Shown here: piece after piece, positions 54,786 to 63,333 of the stretch
How the letters are laid out: every line of letters starts with the position of its first letter
Numbering within the stretch: position 1 is the first letter of the stretch
NCBI GenBank assembly: GCA_963768565.1
Contig: CAVYIO010000020.1
Coordinates: forward strand, 1-64,000
From: JABDKH01 sp963768565
Lineage (GTDB): Bacteria > Bacteroidota > Rhodothermia > Rhodothermales > JABDKH01
DNA length: 64,000 bases
Reading direction: 5' to 3'
Notes under the pieces: generated by a model
What the model saw: only the letters and a program-made list of their open reading frames with translations
Database searches by the model: none
Told to the model about the DNA's origin: nothing
Position numbers and translations under genes: made by a program

Positions 54786-55397
54786 TCACCGACGCGGCTG
54801 CTTGCGCGCAAGAACCTGGACCACGGCACTCTGTCCCTGATGAAACGTCCCCTCCGCCACGTGTCGCTCAAGCTCCTGGCCGATCATGAATTCCAGTCCC
54901 GTTAGTTCAGTCTCCAGTTCAGCCAGCGTCACGAGCAGCTCTCGCTTCGGAGGCCCTCCTGTGCCAAGCGCAAGCTGTTGAGGCGTATAGGCTTCCAGAG
55001 CTAACAAGCCTCCAGGCTTGAGTCCGCTGACAATACGCGTGTGAACTGATCGCCTCAGGGAAGGATCAAGGTGACAGAATATTGAGACTATTCCGTCCCA
55101 TCGCTCACGCTCGAAATCGAAGTCTGTCAGGTCCGCCAATCGCGTCGTGATCCGCACTCCGTGTCGGGCCGCGAGATCGTTCGCTTTCGCCAGGCCGACG
55201 CTCGAGTAGTCAACCGCAGTGACATCATGACCGCGTAGCGCCAGGAATGCGGCGTTACGACCCTCCCCTTCTGCAATACAGAGAATCTTCCCGGTCGGCA
55301 GTCTTTCGGAAACGGATACGAGAAAGTCATTTGGTTCTGTACCGTACGCGAACCCGTCGGCGCGGTAGCGTTGATCCCACATGTCAGGTCCAGTCAT
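54786..55397 (-). CDS. Class I SAM-dependent methyltransferase (TehB/thiopurine-like)
   Basis: 203 residues. MWDQRYRADGFAYGTEPNDF is the family start, ILCIAEGEGRNAAFLALRGH carries the SAM-binding motif I (E-x-G-x-G variant), VTAVDYSSVGLAKANDLAA motif II and WDGIVSIFCHLDPSLRR motif III. It belongs to the TehB-like branch, which methylates small electrophiles or metalloids such as tellurite. It converges on trhO with 4 bp between the stops. Confidence 0.9.
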   Translation of the reverse strand: MTGPDMWDQRYRADGFAYGTEPNDFLVSVSERLPTGKILCIAEGEGRNAAFLALRGHDVTAVDYSSVGLAKANDLAARHGVRITTRLADLTDFDFERERWDGIVSIFCHLDPSLRRSVHTRIVSGLKPGGLLALEAYTPQQLALGTGGPPKRELLVTLAELETELTGLEFMIGQELERHVAEGTFHQGQSAVVQVLARKQPRR

Positions 55398-55670
55398 TGA
55401 CTCACGCGTTTCGGTTTACGTCGAGGACAGTCGTTGTATTCCGTAGCTGTCGTCCATCACATATGCATCGCATGCAGCCGCCGAACGTTCGCGATGAAAG
55501 GTCGTGACAGAAACGCGACGACTCACGAGATCCGAAACCGTCGCGACAAGAATTTCTTGCACGCAAACTTTTTTTTTGCTAACCATAGCCGATAACCGCC
55601 AAGCTACACTACTTTTAGGAAGCAACCTGTTTCCTACCCACCACTACCCCCAACCAAGAGGTTCAAAACA

Positions 55671-56273
55671 ATGGCCACACGAAAGGCTACGGCCAAGAAG
55701 AAGACGGCTCGCAAACCTGCAGCCAGGAAGAAGACCACCGCACGCAAGTCGACTGCGAAGAAGAAGACCACTGCACGGAAACCTGCAGCGAAGAAGAGGA
55801 CGACTGCACGGAAGCCTGCGGCGAAGAAGAAGACTGCACGCAAGTCAACCGCAAAGCGGAAGACGACTGCGCGCAAGACTGCAGCGAAGAAGAAGACTGC
55901 ACGCAAGTCAACCGCAAAGCGGAAGACGACTGCGCGCAAGACTGCAGCGAAGAAGAAGACCGCACGCAAGTCAACCGCAAAGCGGAAGACGACTGCGCGC
56001 AAGCCTGCAGCGAAGAAGAAGACCGCACGCAAGTCAACCGCAAAGCGGAAGACGACTGCGCGCAAGCCTGCAGCGAAGAAGAAGACCGCACGCAAGTCAA
56101 CCGCAAAGCGGAAGACGACTGCGCGCAAGCCTGCAGCGAAGAAGAAGACTGCACGCAAGTCAACCGCAAAGCGGAAGACGACTGCGCGCAAGCCTGCAGC
56201 GAAGAAGAAGACTGCACGCAAGTCGACCGCAAAGCGGAAGACGACTGCGCGCAAGCGTACAGCCAAGAAGTGA
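55671..56273 (+). CDS. Histone H1-like Lys/Ala-rich protein made of tandem repeats
   Basis: 200 residues composed almost only of Lys, Ala, Thr, Arg, Ser and Pro. The opening MATRKATAKKKTARKPAARK is followed from residue 50 by seven perfect-length units of 21 residues (A-A-K-K-K-T-A-R-K-S-T-A-K-R-K-T-T-A-R-K-P/T), resembling the C-terminal domain of eukaryotic H1 and bacterial H1-like proteins. It probably condenses DNA or binds RNA and is the second H1-like protein in the window. The ATG at 55671 lies 19 bp past an AGGAAGC-like stretch. A terminator follows at 56334. Confidence 0.88.
   Translation: MATRKATAKKKTARKPAARKKTTARKSTAKKKTTARKPAAKKRTTARKPAAKKKTARKSTAKRKTTARKTAAKKKTARKSTAKRKTTARKTAAKKKTARKSTAKRKTTARKPAAKKKTARKSTAKRKTTARKPAAKKKTARKSTAKRKTTARKPAAKKKTARKSTAKRKTTARKPAAKKKTARKSTAKRKTTARKRTAKK
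55818..56258 (+). repeat. Seven tandem 63-bp repeats
   Basis: 441 bp made of seven consecutive 63-bp units inside the H1-like gene. Units differ by a few silent changes and one P/T exchange at unit position 21 (T in the first two, P in the next four, R in the last), so they are an older, partly homogenised array. The reverse strand also stays open across the array as a by-product. Confidence 0.97.
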
Positions 56274-56333
56274 ACTTCACTTCGCCGACTGTGATGTCGT
56301 GCGAAGCTGGAGCTTTACTGGCGGGAATGGCAA

Positions 56334-56358
56334 GAGGGCGGCAATGGTCGCCCTTTTG
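56334..56358 (+). terminator. Rho-independent terminator of the H1-like gene
   Basis: gagggcg (56334-56340) pairs with cgccctt (56349-56355) over an eight-base loop, followed by T-rich ttttgtctttt. It lies 61 bp past the H1-like stop. Confidence 0.75.
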
Positions 56359-56375
56359 TCTTTTCCACCAACACG

Positions 56376-56990
56376 TTACAGGCCCGGGAGCGGTTCGAGA
56401 CCTTCGATTTCCAGATCGAAAGATCCGGACGCCCGTACCGGTCCCGCCAGCGCTACGTTCAGCAACTGGCCGTCCGCAAAACTCTCTCCGCGCGTCTGCT
56501 CAAGATCCAGGGAAAAGGTGGCAACGAATCGCCCCCGCTGCGACTCCTCAACCACAAGACGCAAGGACGTGCCGGCGAACTCGAATATCGAATAGCTGGA
56601 ATCATCGCGCACAAGCTGGTAGAACGCCTCTCCGACTGTCGGCACGGTGTCGTCCGGCACAACGGAGTATGGACCCGGCGGAAGCACCCCCGTATTCGAG
56701 GCATAGGCAAACCGGAAGTTCACGCGCGCTTCCTCTCGCCGATCTACGCCTTGTGCCCGTACCTCCAACATGACGTCGAGCCGGTTCGCGATGCCTGACC
56801 TCGAGAACTGTGCAGAGCCTTCGTAAGCCGGATCGACCTGAGTGAAGTCTGTCGTCAGACTTCCGCTTAATGTGAAGTCGACTTCCGTTGCTTCATCTTT
56901 GTCAGTCACCGAATCACAGCTGATGCCTGCGAACCCGGCAACTGCGAGCAGCACTACCGCAGACGCTCGAGACTGAAACGTTCTGTTCAT
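56376..56990 (-). CDS. Hypothetical lipoprotein
   Basis: 204 residues from MNRTFQSRASAVVLLAVAGF; the lipobox GISC puts Cys at about 23. The mature part is beta-rich, with EVDFTLSGSLTTDFTQVDP, ARVNFRFAYASNTGVLPPGP, FEFAGTSLRLVVEESQRGRF and a final SGSFDLEIEGLEPLPGL. A start 36 bp upstream is also open. It resembles secreted lipoproteins with a single immunoglobulin-like domain, but no family is certain. Convergent with the H1-like gene. Confidence 0.65.
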   Translation of the reverse strand: MNRTFQSRASAVVLLAVAGFAGISCDSVTDKDEATEVDFTLSGSLTTDFTQVDPAYEGSAQFSRSGIANRLDVMLEVRAQGVDRREEARVNFRFAYASNTGVLPPGPYSVVPDDTVPTVGEAFYQLVRDDSSYSIFEFAGTSLRLVVEESQRGRFVATFSLDLEQTRGESFADGQLLNVALAGPVRASGSFDLEIEGLEPLPGL

Positions 56991-57037
56991 CTTCCTTCTC
57001 ATCTCGTTCTTCAATTCCCCCGACATCTTCTAACCGA

Positions 57038-57697
57038 TTAACGATCGTGTCTTCGACGAGCGACACGTCGGGCTATAGCCATCTCCACGGTGTCCGCCGC
57101 ATCGGATGTACTGGACGTTGTCGATTCCAGATCGAAGATCCTGCCACACCCGATGTCGTAAACCCATCCGTGAACGTGCACCTTCCGCCCTTGGGCCCAT
57201 GCCTCCTGCACTTGGAACGATTCACCTATACCGCGCACCTGGTGCAGAACGTTGAGTTCACAAAGCAACTCCAGTCGGTGTGCCTCGGCGGAATACTGAT
57301 CGAGTTCACGGCGGTACTCATTCGACAGCTTCCGTAGAGGGGCAAGCCAATCGTCAATCGGCCCCGAAGTACGGCCTTCCATCGCCGCCTGAACACCTCC
57401 GCAACCATAGTGTCCACAAACAATGACATGTTCGACCTGCAGAACCCCGATCGCAAACTGGAGCACCGCCAGACTACTGAGGTCCGTCGGGTCGACGAGG
57501 TTCGCAATGTTGCGGTGAACGAACAGGTCTCCAGGCGACAACCCCATCAGTTGGTTTGAAGCGACCCTGCTGTCTGAACAACCTATCCATAGGTATTGCG
57601 GCTGCTGCCCCAGTGCCTGACGCTGAAAGAACTCCGGATCTTCGTCGACGACTTCAGCAGCCCATTGACGATTGCTCTCAAGAAGATGGTCAAGCAT
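57038..57697 (-). CDS. Beta-class carbonic anhydrase
   Basis: 219 residues. Zinc ligands C40, H96 and C99 lie in YLWIGCSDSRVASNQL and VIVCGHYGCGGVQAAM, with D42 and R44 forming the catalytic dyad. The full motif order of beta carbonic anhydrases (GLSPGDLFVHRNIANLV, LAVLQFAIGVLQVEHVIVC) is present. It interconverts CO2 and bicarbonate, here possibly supplying bicarbonate to the acyl-CoA carboxylase encoded at 50952. The ATG at 57697 is preferred to an upstream frame because it starts the conserved MLDHLLESNRQWA. No signal peptide, so cytoplasmic. Confidence 0.93.
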   Translation of the reverse strand: MLDHLLESNRQWAAEVVDEDPEFFQRQALGQQPQYLWIGCSDSRVASNQLMGLSPGDLFVHRNIANLVDPTDLSSLAVLQFAIGVLQVEHVIVCGHYGCGGVQAAMEGRTSGPIDDWLAPLRKLSNEYRRELDQYSAEAHRLELLCELNVLHQVRGIGESFQVQEAWAQGRKVHVHGWVYDIGCGRIFDLESTTSSTSDAADTVEMAIARRVARRRHDR

Positions 57698-57836
57698 AAG
57701 GTCCCCTCCGTCCTTCGCCTTCCTGCATTCCACAATTGACCTGAAAGTTACGCCGGAACGATCCCGGTACGAAATATCGTAGACTGACGTATCGAATTGA
57801 CCGGCTGACAACAACGTTGCGGCCTAACACTCTCCG

Positions 57837-59060
57837 TCAGACCGGCGCACTCATGCGCGCGCGCAAGAATTCTGCGATTCGGCCACCACGTTTTTCCCAC
57901 GTGTACAGGTTCGCGTCGTCTCGGGCCTGCGATCCCAGACGGTCCGATTCATGAGGATCAGAAATCAGCTTTGTCAAGGCGGCCGCGCACGCGTCGACAT
58001 CGTCGGGAGGTACCAGCACGGCATTCTTCCCGTCCTCAAGAATCTCACCCAGATCCGGGAGATCCGGCGCAACGATCGGGCGACCCGACGCCAGGTACAG
58101 GTATGTCTTCATCGGTAGCACTGTCCTGTGAAAGCGCTCGAGCGGTCCTGCCGTCGGTGGTATGATTAGACAATCGGCCGCATACAGGTACGTACTGACA
58201 TTCGCTGGAGAGACCCGCGGAAGCAACCGAACATTGCTGACACCCAGGTCCTCGATCAGTTTCGCAAAGTGCCGCTCATCATCTGATCCAGCGATCGCAC
58301 CGACAATGAGGAACGTTGCATCGGTGACTTGCCTCGCAATGTGCAGGATGATGTCAACACCCTTCTTCGGATTCACGTGTCCCGTATAGCAAACCAGCCG
58401 ATCGTGAACGTCGATCCCGAGTGCCCGGCGAGCTTCCTCTTTCGACTGGACCGGTGTCATCACGGAGGGTGAGTATCCGTTGTGGGCGACGAGCACGCGC
58501 TCGCTGTCTACACCGGCCTTCACAAAGTAGTCTGCGGCCAGCCGCGAATGCGCCACGACGCCCATCAGCAGCGGATGTTTGTAGACCAGTCTCCGGAACG
58601 GCGCGAACCGTCGCAGCAAGTTGACGTCCGTGCGATACGTCTCAAAGACCGACGGCATTCCAAGGGTCAGTGTCACTGCGAGAGCATAGAGGTCGCGAGT
58701 GTAGACCAGGTCGTACCCCTTCCTCCTGGCGTGAAAAGGTGCAGTAACATCATGCACTGCCCTGCGCACGTTTCCCTGCACGAACGGAGGCCGCCAGACC
58801 GGGACAAGGCTGACTCGGTCCAGAAGCTCGTCCGACTCCGAACCGTAGAACCTGCGGATACTATCCTTCGGGTCACTCTTACCGTCGTCCTTGTCCTCGT
58901 GGGAGGCGGGAACGATCAGATCGATTTCCAGACCCTGCCTGGCCATCATCGAAACCGTCCACACCAACTGCTCGGTACTCGTCTCCGCTGACGGCAGCGG
59001 TTCATGCGTCAGATATCCGATTCGCAATAAATTTGTCCTCTGGTCGTTATCTGGATCCAC
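57837..59060 (-). CDS. Family 4 glycosyltransferase
   Basis: 407 residues with GT-B architecture. An N-terminal Rossmann domain includes LRIGYLTHEPLPSAETSTEQ and VWTVSMMARQGLEIDLIVPA. The linker carries GVVAHSRLAADYFVKAG. The C-terminal domain has VCYTGHVNPKKGVDIILHIA, then PPTAGPLERFHRTVLPMKTY and LYLASGRPIVAPDLP, ending with a GT4-type E-x7-E region. It should transfer a sugar from a nucleotide donor to a lipid or polysaccharide acceptor. Neighbours give no operon context. Cytoplasmic or membrane-associated. Confidence 0.85.
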   Translation of the reverse strand: MDPDNDQRTNLLRIGYLTHEPLPSAETSTEQLVWTVSMMARQGLEIDLIVPASHEDKDDGKSDPKDSIRRFYGSESDELLDRVSLVPVWRPPFVQGNVRRAVHDVTAPFHARRKGYDLVYTRDLYALAVTLTLGMPSVFETYRTDVNLLRRFAPFRRLVYKHPLLMGVVAHSRLAADYFVKAGVDSERVLVAHNGYSPSVMTPVQSKEEARRALGIDVHDRLVCYTGHVNPKKGVDIILHIARQVTDATFLIVGAIAGSDDERHFAKLIEDLGVSNVRLLPRVSPANVSTYLYAADCLIIPPTAGPLERFHRTVLPMKTYLYLASGRPIVAPDLPDLGEILEDGKNAVLVPPDDVDACAAALTKLISDPHESDRLGSQARDDANLYTWEKRGGRIAEFLRARMSAPV

Positions 59061-59207
59061 GTCGCCATGAGTCTTCCGACCCCAGTGATTCGGATCTTTT
59101 CAACAAACGGCGGGTTTTTTCAGCGCACACCAAGTACTGAGTAGTGAGTAACAAGTTAGTCAATCGGCATCGTACGATTGACGCGCTGACATCGCGACTC
59201 AGCAATT

Positions 59208-59405
59208 GTGAGTCCGACACCGGGCCACGCGAGCGACAGACTGCGCCGAGAGACCGATCGCTGGATCGCCCGCCTGCTTCGTCCGATTGGCGACACGTGG
59301 CGTCAAGGCAGACCAGGTTTCGGCAAGAAGCATCTATGGCCGCGGCCTGTCATTCGGTCATCCACGTTCCTCGATTTACCAGCCGTAGGTGCCCTGGAAA
59401 CCTAG
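59208..59405 (+). CDS. Possible small protein (65 residues)
   Basis: GTG start, 65 codons with a helical, basic middle (RETDRWIARLLRPIGDTWRQ) and no stop until a point 13 bp before a terminator-like hairpin, which fits a short real transcript. There is no family match by eye. It could be a pseudogene fragment. Confidence 0.3.
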   Translation: MSPTPGHASDRLRRETDRWIARLLRPIGDTWRQGRPGFGKKHLWPRPVIRSSTFLDLPAVGALET

Positions 59406-59418
59406 AACGCCACCGCGC

Positions 59419-59437
59419 CGTGCCGCGGCACGCTTTT
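59419..59437 (+). terminator. Terminator-like hairpin
   Basis: The 14-base perfect palindrome cgtgccgcggcacg (59419-59432) followed by ctttttg can form a five-pair stem with a four-base loop and a T-run. It would end a plus-strand transcript from 59208. Confidence 0.45.
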
Positions 59438-59473
59438 TGAAGCGGCAAACGTACATCTAATAAGAAACGAGAA

Positions 59474-60284
59474 ATGGTCAGGTACGCCCTAGTTATTAGA
59501 GTCAGCCTCTTCGTAGGTGTTCTCTTCTTGCAGTGGATGGGTACGTCCTTAGGACAGTCTGCGACGTCCGGCAGTCGGCAGGATCGTGCCCGTGGTGTTG
59601 CCGATTTCAACAAGATGGCGGACGACGCGCGAGATGAGGGTCGCTATGATGAGGAATCTGCGATTCTCATCGCCACCAACCAGGCCTTTCCGGATGACGT
59701 CCATGTCCTGTGGAGGCTGACGCGATCGGCTGTCGAAGCCGGTGAGTTGGCCGATTCGCGAGACGCCAGGCGCCGGCGTTTCTTTGAAGCGATGCAATAC
59801 GGAAAGATGGCCGTTCGTGCCGATAGCACACATCATCTGGGCTTCATCTGGCTAGCGATATCGGAAGCGGCGGTGGCAAGCGTAGAGGGAATCAAGACCA
59901 AGGTCCGGCTGTCGTGGAACATCAGACAGCACGCTGAGAAGGCGATCTCGCTTAATCCCGATTTCGATTCGGGCTATCATATCCTCGCGGCGGTGGCATT
60001 ACGAGGTTGCCGGAATCGGCGGCGTCAAGCGCGCACTCGCTCGAGCTTTTGTCGGGGAACTTCCCGAGGCATCGTATGACGAGTCAATCCGTCTGTACCG
60101 GCAGGCAATCGCGATCAACGATCTGATCCATCACCGACTCGCCCTGGTACAGACGTACATCAAGGCTGGGAAGACAGAAGAGGCACGTCGCGAGCTCAAT
60201 CTGATCATCAACAGGCCCAGCGAAAAGCGCCTCGACGACAAGCACAAGGAGGAGGCCAGGCGGCTCCTGGCGGAACTCGACTAG
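59474..60284 (+). CDS. TPR-type secreted protein, frameshifted
   Basis: About 270 residues when repaired. A Sec signal (LVIRVSLFVGVLFLQWMGTS) is followed by helical repeats: FNKMADDARDEGRYDEESAI, DVHVLWRLTRSAVEAGELAD and RQHAEKAISLNPDFDSGYHI. A break near 59998 leads to WHYEVAGIGGVKRALARAFV, YDESIRLYRQAIAINDLIHH, LALVQTYIKAGKTEEARREL and a stop at 60284. The WHYEVA...-like block resembles the regulator of microtubule dynamics-type TPR family found in many bacteria. It is probably an envelope scaffold. Confidence 0.7.
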
Positions 60285-60318
60285 GCGCTGGCAGAACCGT
60301 ATCTCTCGCTCGGCCGCA

Positions 60319-61602
60319 TCATACGATGCGGTGCTCGAGGATATGCTCCGGAAGAATGTCCTCCGCCTGGGCGCGCAAGATGTACGACGCGTTGAGGACA
60401 ATTGCGGTCAGGAGCCCGGCGATCCCGAGAATAAGGAACCACGGGATGATGCGCGCGAATCCCAGTACACCGAGTACGGCGAAGAGCAGCGCATAGAAAT
60501 CTCTCTTGAAGAGCTTCATGCTCCCGGCAACCAGGCGTTGCAGCCGTGGTCGCCCCACGATTCGAACTTCAATAGCGCGGGCCAGAATGTCGAAGCTGCC
60601 GCCTCCAGGTCCAAAGCGTACCAGAAGCATCAGCAGCAGAATGCAGAGGCCGATACCAAATACCACAAACTCACCGACAACCGCGTAGTCGCCGCCATAG
60701 ATTCGATAGAGACCGATGTGAAGACCGACGACGAAGAGCAGGTTGGTAGCCATGTCGACAGATGTGTCCAGGCGTGCACCCCAGTCCGTGCTCATGAATT
60801 TGACGCGAGCCAGCTCGCCGTCCGTACCGTCCAGAACGGAAAGAATGTGATATGCGACGCAGCCGGCAGCCAGTAGAACAGGGTTCCCGGTGACCAGCAT
60901 CGCGAGCATCGCGAGTGTTCCAAGGGCCAGCAGTGCGGTGAACTGCGCCGGCCGAATCGAGTACGGAATCAACATCCTGGTGATTCGGGTCGAAATCGGC
61001 CGATTCAGATATCGGGAAACCATTCCGTCCGATGCCTTGATCGACTGTCTCACGAGCCATCGTTCCGCCTTTCGCGGCTGCCCGGAGCGTGAAACATCAA
61101 CGTAGCTGTCTCTGGGCGGAGTCGCTTCCGGAATCTGTCCGTTCGGATACAGGCGACTGAAGTGGTCCGCCGCCGCCGACAGATCTACATCCTTCAACAA
61201 ATGAGAATACGACCACGGTACCGCCCAGAACAGATTCGGATAATCCGGGATTCGGATTCGGACCGGTTTGTCCACGCCTTCAAGCGATTGACTCAGGAAC
61301 GAATAGAAATCACCATTTACAAGAACGCCGGTGTCGATGAAGACCATGTGGTCCCCGGTACTGATACGGCCAAGTGAGCCGGGGCTCACGTCCGGGCTGA
61401 CCCTTCGGATGCGTTTCCGGTGAGACGATCCGGGAACGCTGTCTTGAATTCGAGAGAGACTGTTTGAGTCGAGTTCCGTGCCCAGCGTAATCTCATCAAT
61501 GCCCGCCTGCCTGGCGCTATTGACAAGTCTTGCTATCGGGTGAACGCCGGCTACGTCGGAGGATGCGTTATCCCTGTCGAGAATGACGAGATGAAGCGCC
61601 AT
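60319..61602 (-). CDS. CDP-alcohol phosphotransferase with degenerate N-terminal nucleotidyltransferase-like domain
   Basis: 427 residues. The N-terminal part (about 1-190) starts HLVILDRDNASSDVAGVHPI and has a Rossmann-like strand-loop, GDHMVFIDTGVLVNGDFYSF and PDYPNLFWAVPWSYS, recalling sugar-phosphate nucleotidyltransferases, but the G-x-G-T-R loop is absent. The C-terminal half has six transmembrane helices and the full CDP-alcohol phosphotransferase motif DGTDGELARVKFMSTDWG-x3-D-x3-D, whose aspartates bind metal and CDP. This layout resembles bifunctional IPCT/DIPPS enzymes of di-myo-inositol phosphate synthesis, in which the N-terminal domain is active. Here it may be regulatory or changed. 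An alternative role is phospholipid synthesis. Confidence 0.82.
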   Translation of the reverse strand: MALHLVILDRDNASSDVAGVHPIARLVNSARQAGIDEITLGTELDSNSLSRIQDSVPGSSHRKRIRRVSPDVSPGSLGRISTGDHMVFIDTGVLVNGDFYSFLSQSLEGVDKPVRIRIPDYPNLFWAVPWSYSHLLKDVDLSAAADHFSRLYPNGQIPEATPPRDSYVDVSRSGQPRKAERWLVRQSIKASDGMVSRYLNRPISTRITRMLIPYSIRPAQFTALLALGTLAMLAMLVTGNPVLLAAGCVAYHILSVLDGTDGELARVKFMSTDWGARLDTSVDMATNLLFVVGLHIGLYRIYGGDYAVVGEFVVFGIGLCILLLMLLVRFGPGGGSFDILARAIEVRIVGRPRLQRLVAGSMKLFKRDFYALLFAVLGVLGFARIIPWFLILGIAGLLTAIVLNASYILRAQAEDILPEHILEHRIV

Positions 61603-62130
61603 GTTGGTCCTTACTACTATCTATTGTTGCGCCCGTCGGGACAAACACTGGCGAGGCAAAAGTGGGGATCTGGCTCGCGGTGGGGCTGTCTCGCCGATAT
61701 GACAAAGTGCTAGCGTTCCGGAAAACACAATCTTTCGCTACCACTCGGCATAACGATGACCGGGTGAATTATCTCTGTTGGGTTATAGCCGCCACCGTTA
61801 CAAACAAAGTAACATCAAGGGAAGCCGAACAACCGGACGGGTGATCCTATGGGGCTTTCGGGGCTTCCTGATCATTTCGAGGCTCCTCCTGTTCCCTTCA
61901 GAATCGCGGCCATCCAAAAACTGTCAAAGCGCCTTGTAATAGGGAGCCGAAGGCATAAGTTCCTCCCCGGAGATCCTGTGAAGATGCACGTGGAGCGTCC
62001 GGGAAACCCGCGGCTCAGGTTGGCCGGCAGGATCGCACCATGCTCGCCAGCCCTGATTCGGCCTCGACGCAGGGGATCCCATCGCCCCCCCTTCCCACGG
62101 TCGTTCTCGGTTCGCACATATACCTAAAGA
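61603..62130. other. Intergenic region without a supported gene
   Basis: 528 bp upstream of the CDP-alcohol phosphotransferase. Weak frames on both strands (for example 61849-62127 plus and 61872-62117 minus) overlap each other and show no family features. The region near 61720-61830 is more AT-rich and may contain promoters. I see no RNA gene. Confidence 0.4.
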
Positions 62131-62162
62131 TGAGGGGCAGCTGCCGATGACAGCTGCCCCTC
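62131..62162 (-). terminator. Strong hairpin, probable terminator
   Basis: A 12-base perfect stem gaggggcagctg (62132-62143) / cagctgcccctc (62151-62162) with a seven-base loop. It lies 37 bp past the DUF4097 stop on the minus strand. Only a short T-stretch follows, so it may terminate weakly or protect the mRNA end. Confidence 0.55.
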
Positions 62163-62198
62163 GCTACTACTACACCACTTCAACCAATCCAATACAAC

Positions 62199-63104
62199 CT
62201 ATTGCTTCTTCAAACTCACGCTACCCGCTCCCGAATGCATCGTAAGCGCCGGCCCGCCGCCGTTCACGCTGCCTTTGAATGACTTCCCTGAGAGAAACCG
62301 ACCACTCACCTTCAGGCCGAAGTCACAGTCTGCGGAACCGATGCCCGTTTCGGCATGCACATCAATACCAACACTGTCCGACAGATAGACCGTCACATTG
62401 CCAGCGCCGGTCTCGAGTTTCGAGCGACTTGAAGGCTGACGCATGATCTTGGCTTCGATGTTACCCGCACCGGTATTCGCCACCACTTCGCCTGCCACTT
62501 CGCCGACCCGGATGTTACCCGCACCCGTCGCTACCTCAACCGGTCCCATCGCCCCGTCGATATCAACATTGCCCGTGCCCGAAGTGATGCTGACGCGACC
62601 GCTTACCCGGCCGATCTGTACGTTGCCCGCTCCCGTTGTGCCGTTCACCGTGCCATCGACATCCTCGGCATATACATTCCCGGCGCCGGTAGTGAACTCG
62701 ACATTGTAATGCGCCGGAACACGCACCACGACCTTCAGCTTGACACGATCACGATCTCTCCACTTTGTCCATTCGAACCCGTCCTGATCGAACCGGGATC
62801 TCACGACTACATCGTTCCCTTTCTTGAGGATCTCAAGCTGATGCTGCTCGAGGATTCGTTTTGCGTCCTCCTTCGATTCCGCGCCGACGATACGTTCCAC
62901 CTCGACGAGAACAGTCGACTCTGATGAAGAGCGGATCACGATGCTGCCACGATCCAGGTCGAGAGATAGCGTACCCCCCTCCTTTACGTTGAACGCTTTC
63001 TTGATGGTGTCCTTGATGTCGACGCCGTCGTTAGCGTTCGCGACGGGCGCAAGAAGCAGCGCCAGTATCGCCATTAGACCGAGGATTCGGTTGGAGTGTC
63101 GCAT
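62199..63104 (-). CDS. DUF4097 secreted protein with beta-strand repeats
   Basis: 301 residues. A Sec signal (MRHSNRILGLMAILALLLAP, cleaved near ANA) leads to a beta-solenoid-like region. VEFTTGAGNVYAEDVDGTVN, GTTGAGNVQIGRVSGRVS, ITSGTGNVDIDGAMGPVEVA, TGAGNIRVGEVAGEVVANTG and ETGAGNVTVYLSDSVGIDVH repeat TGAGN-x at regular spacing. This fits DUF4097, common in Bacteroidota and thought to form a beta-helix on the cell surface. The ATG at 63104 is fixed by the signal. Function unknown. Confidence 0.82.
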   Translation of the reverse strand: MRHSNRILGLMAILALLLAPVANANDGVDIKDTIKKAFNVKEGGTLSLDLDRGSIVIRSSSESTVLVEVERIVGAESKEDAKRILEQHQLEILKKGNDVVVRSRFDQDGFEWTKWRDRDRVKLKVVVRVPAHYNVEFTTGAGNVYAEDVDGTVNGTTGAGNVQIGRVSGRVSITSGTGNVDIDGAMGPVEVATGAGNIRVGEVAGEVVANTGAGNIEAKIMRQPSSRSKLETGAGNVTVYLSDSVGIDVHAETGIGSADCDFGLKVSGRFLSGKSFKGSVNGGGPALTMHSGAGSVSLKKQ

Positions 63105-63333
63105 TATGTCTACAAGGTGTAGGGATGTATTGTAGTGCGGAATACGGAAGGTTGGCGCGGGAGTTGCGCTTTCGTCACACGCTGCTGTAGTCGCATGATC
63201 CCGACTCCGTTGAAGTATAATGGTGCGCTTCCTGTTGGAATGGACGCCTTTTTCGGAGTTGGCCGTGGCGAGTGCAGGAGCAGGACACGTTGGCAACCGA
63301 CTTGTGGTTGCGCCTCGCTCGCGTCCGCCTTCC

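Larger units (their letters stand above)
59061..59473. other. Region between the divergent glycosyltransferase and TPR genes
   Basis: 413 bp. Contains a weak plus-strand frame (59208-59405) and a hairpin at 59419-59437 described separately. No tRNA-like fold is seen. A third of the gap shows mildly coding composition, the rest is featureless. Confidence 0.4.

Noticed and set aside
55504..56595. Frames on both strands across the H1-like repeat (up to about 360 codons)
   Set aside because: They are by-products of the 63-bp repeat, where all frames stay open. Only the frame starting at 55671 has histone-like composition and a terminator.
59419..59437. Palindrome read as a restriction-like or regulator site
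   Set aside because: It is followed by a T-run and lies behind a short frame, so a terminator is the simpler reading.
61849..62127. Possible gene of about 90 codons between the CDP-alcohol gene and the DUF4097 gene
   Set aside because: Overlapping frames on both strands and no motif. The region contains a strong hairpin at its end.
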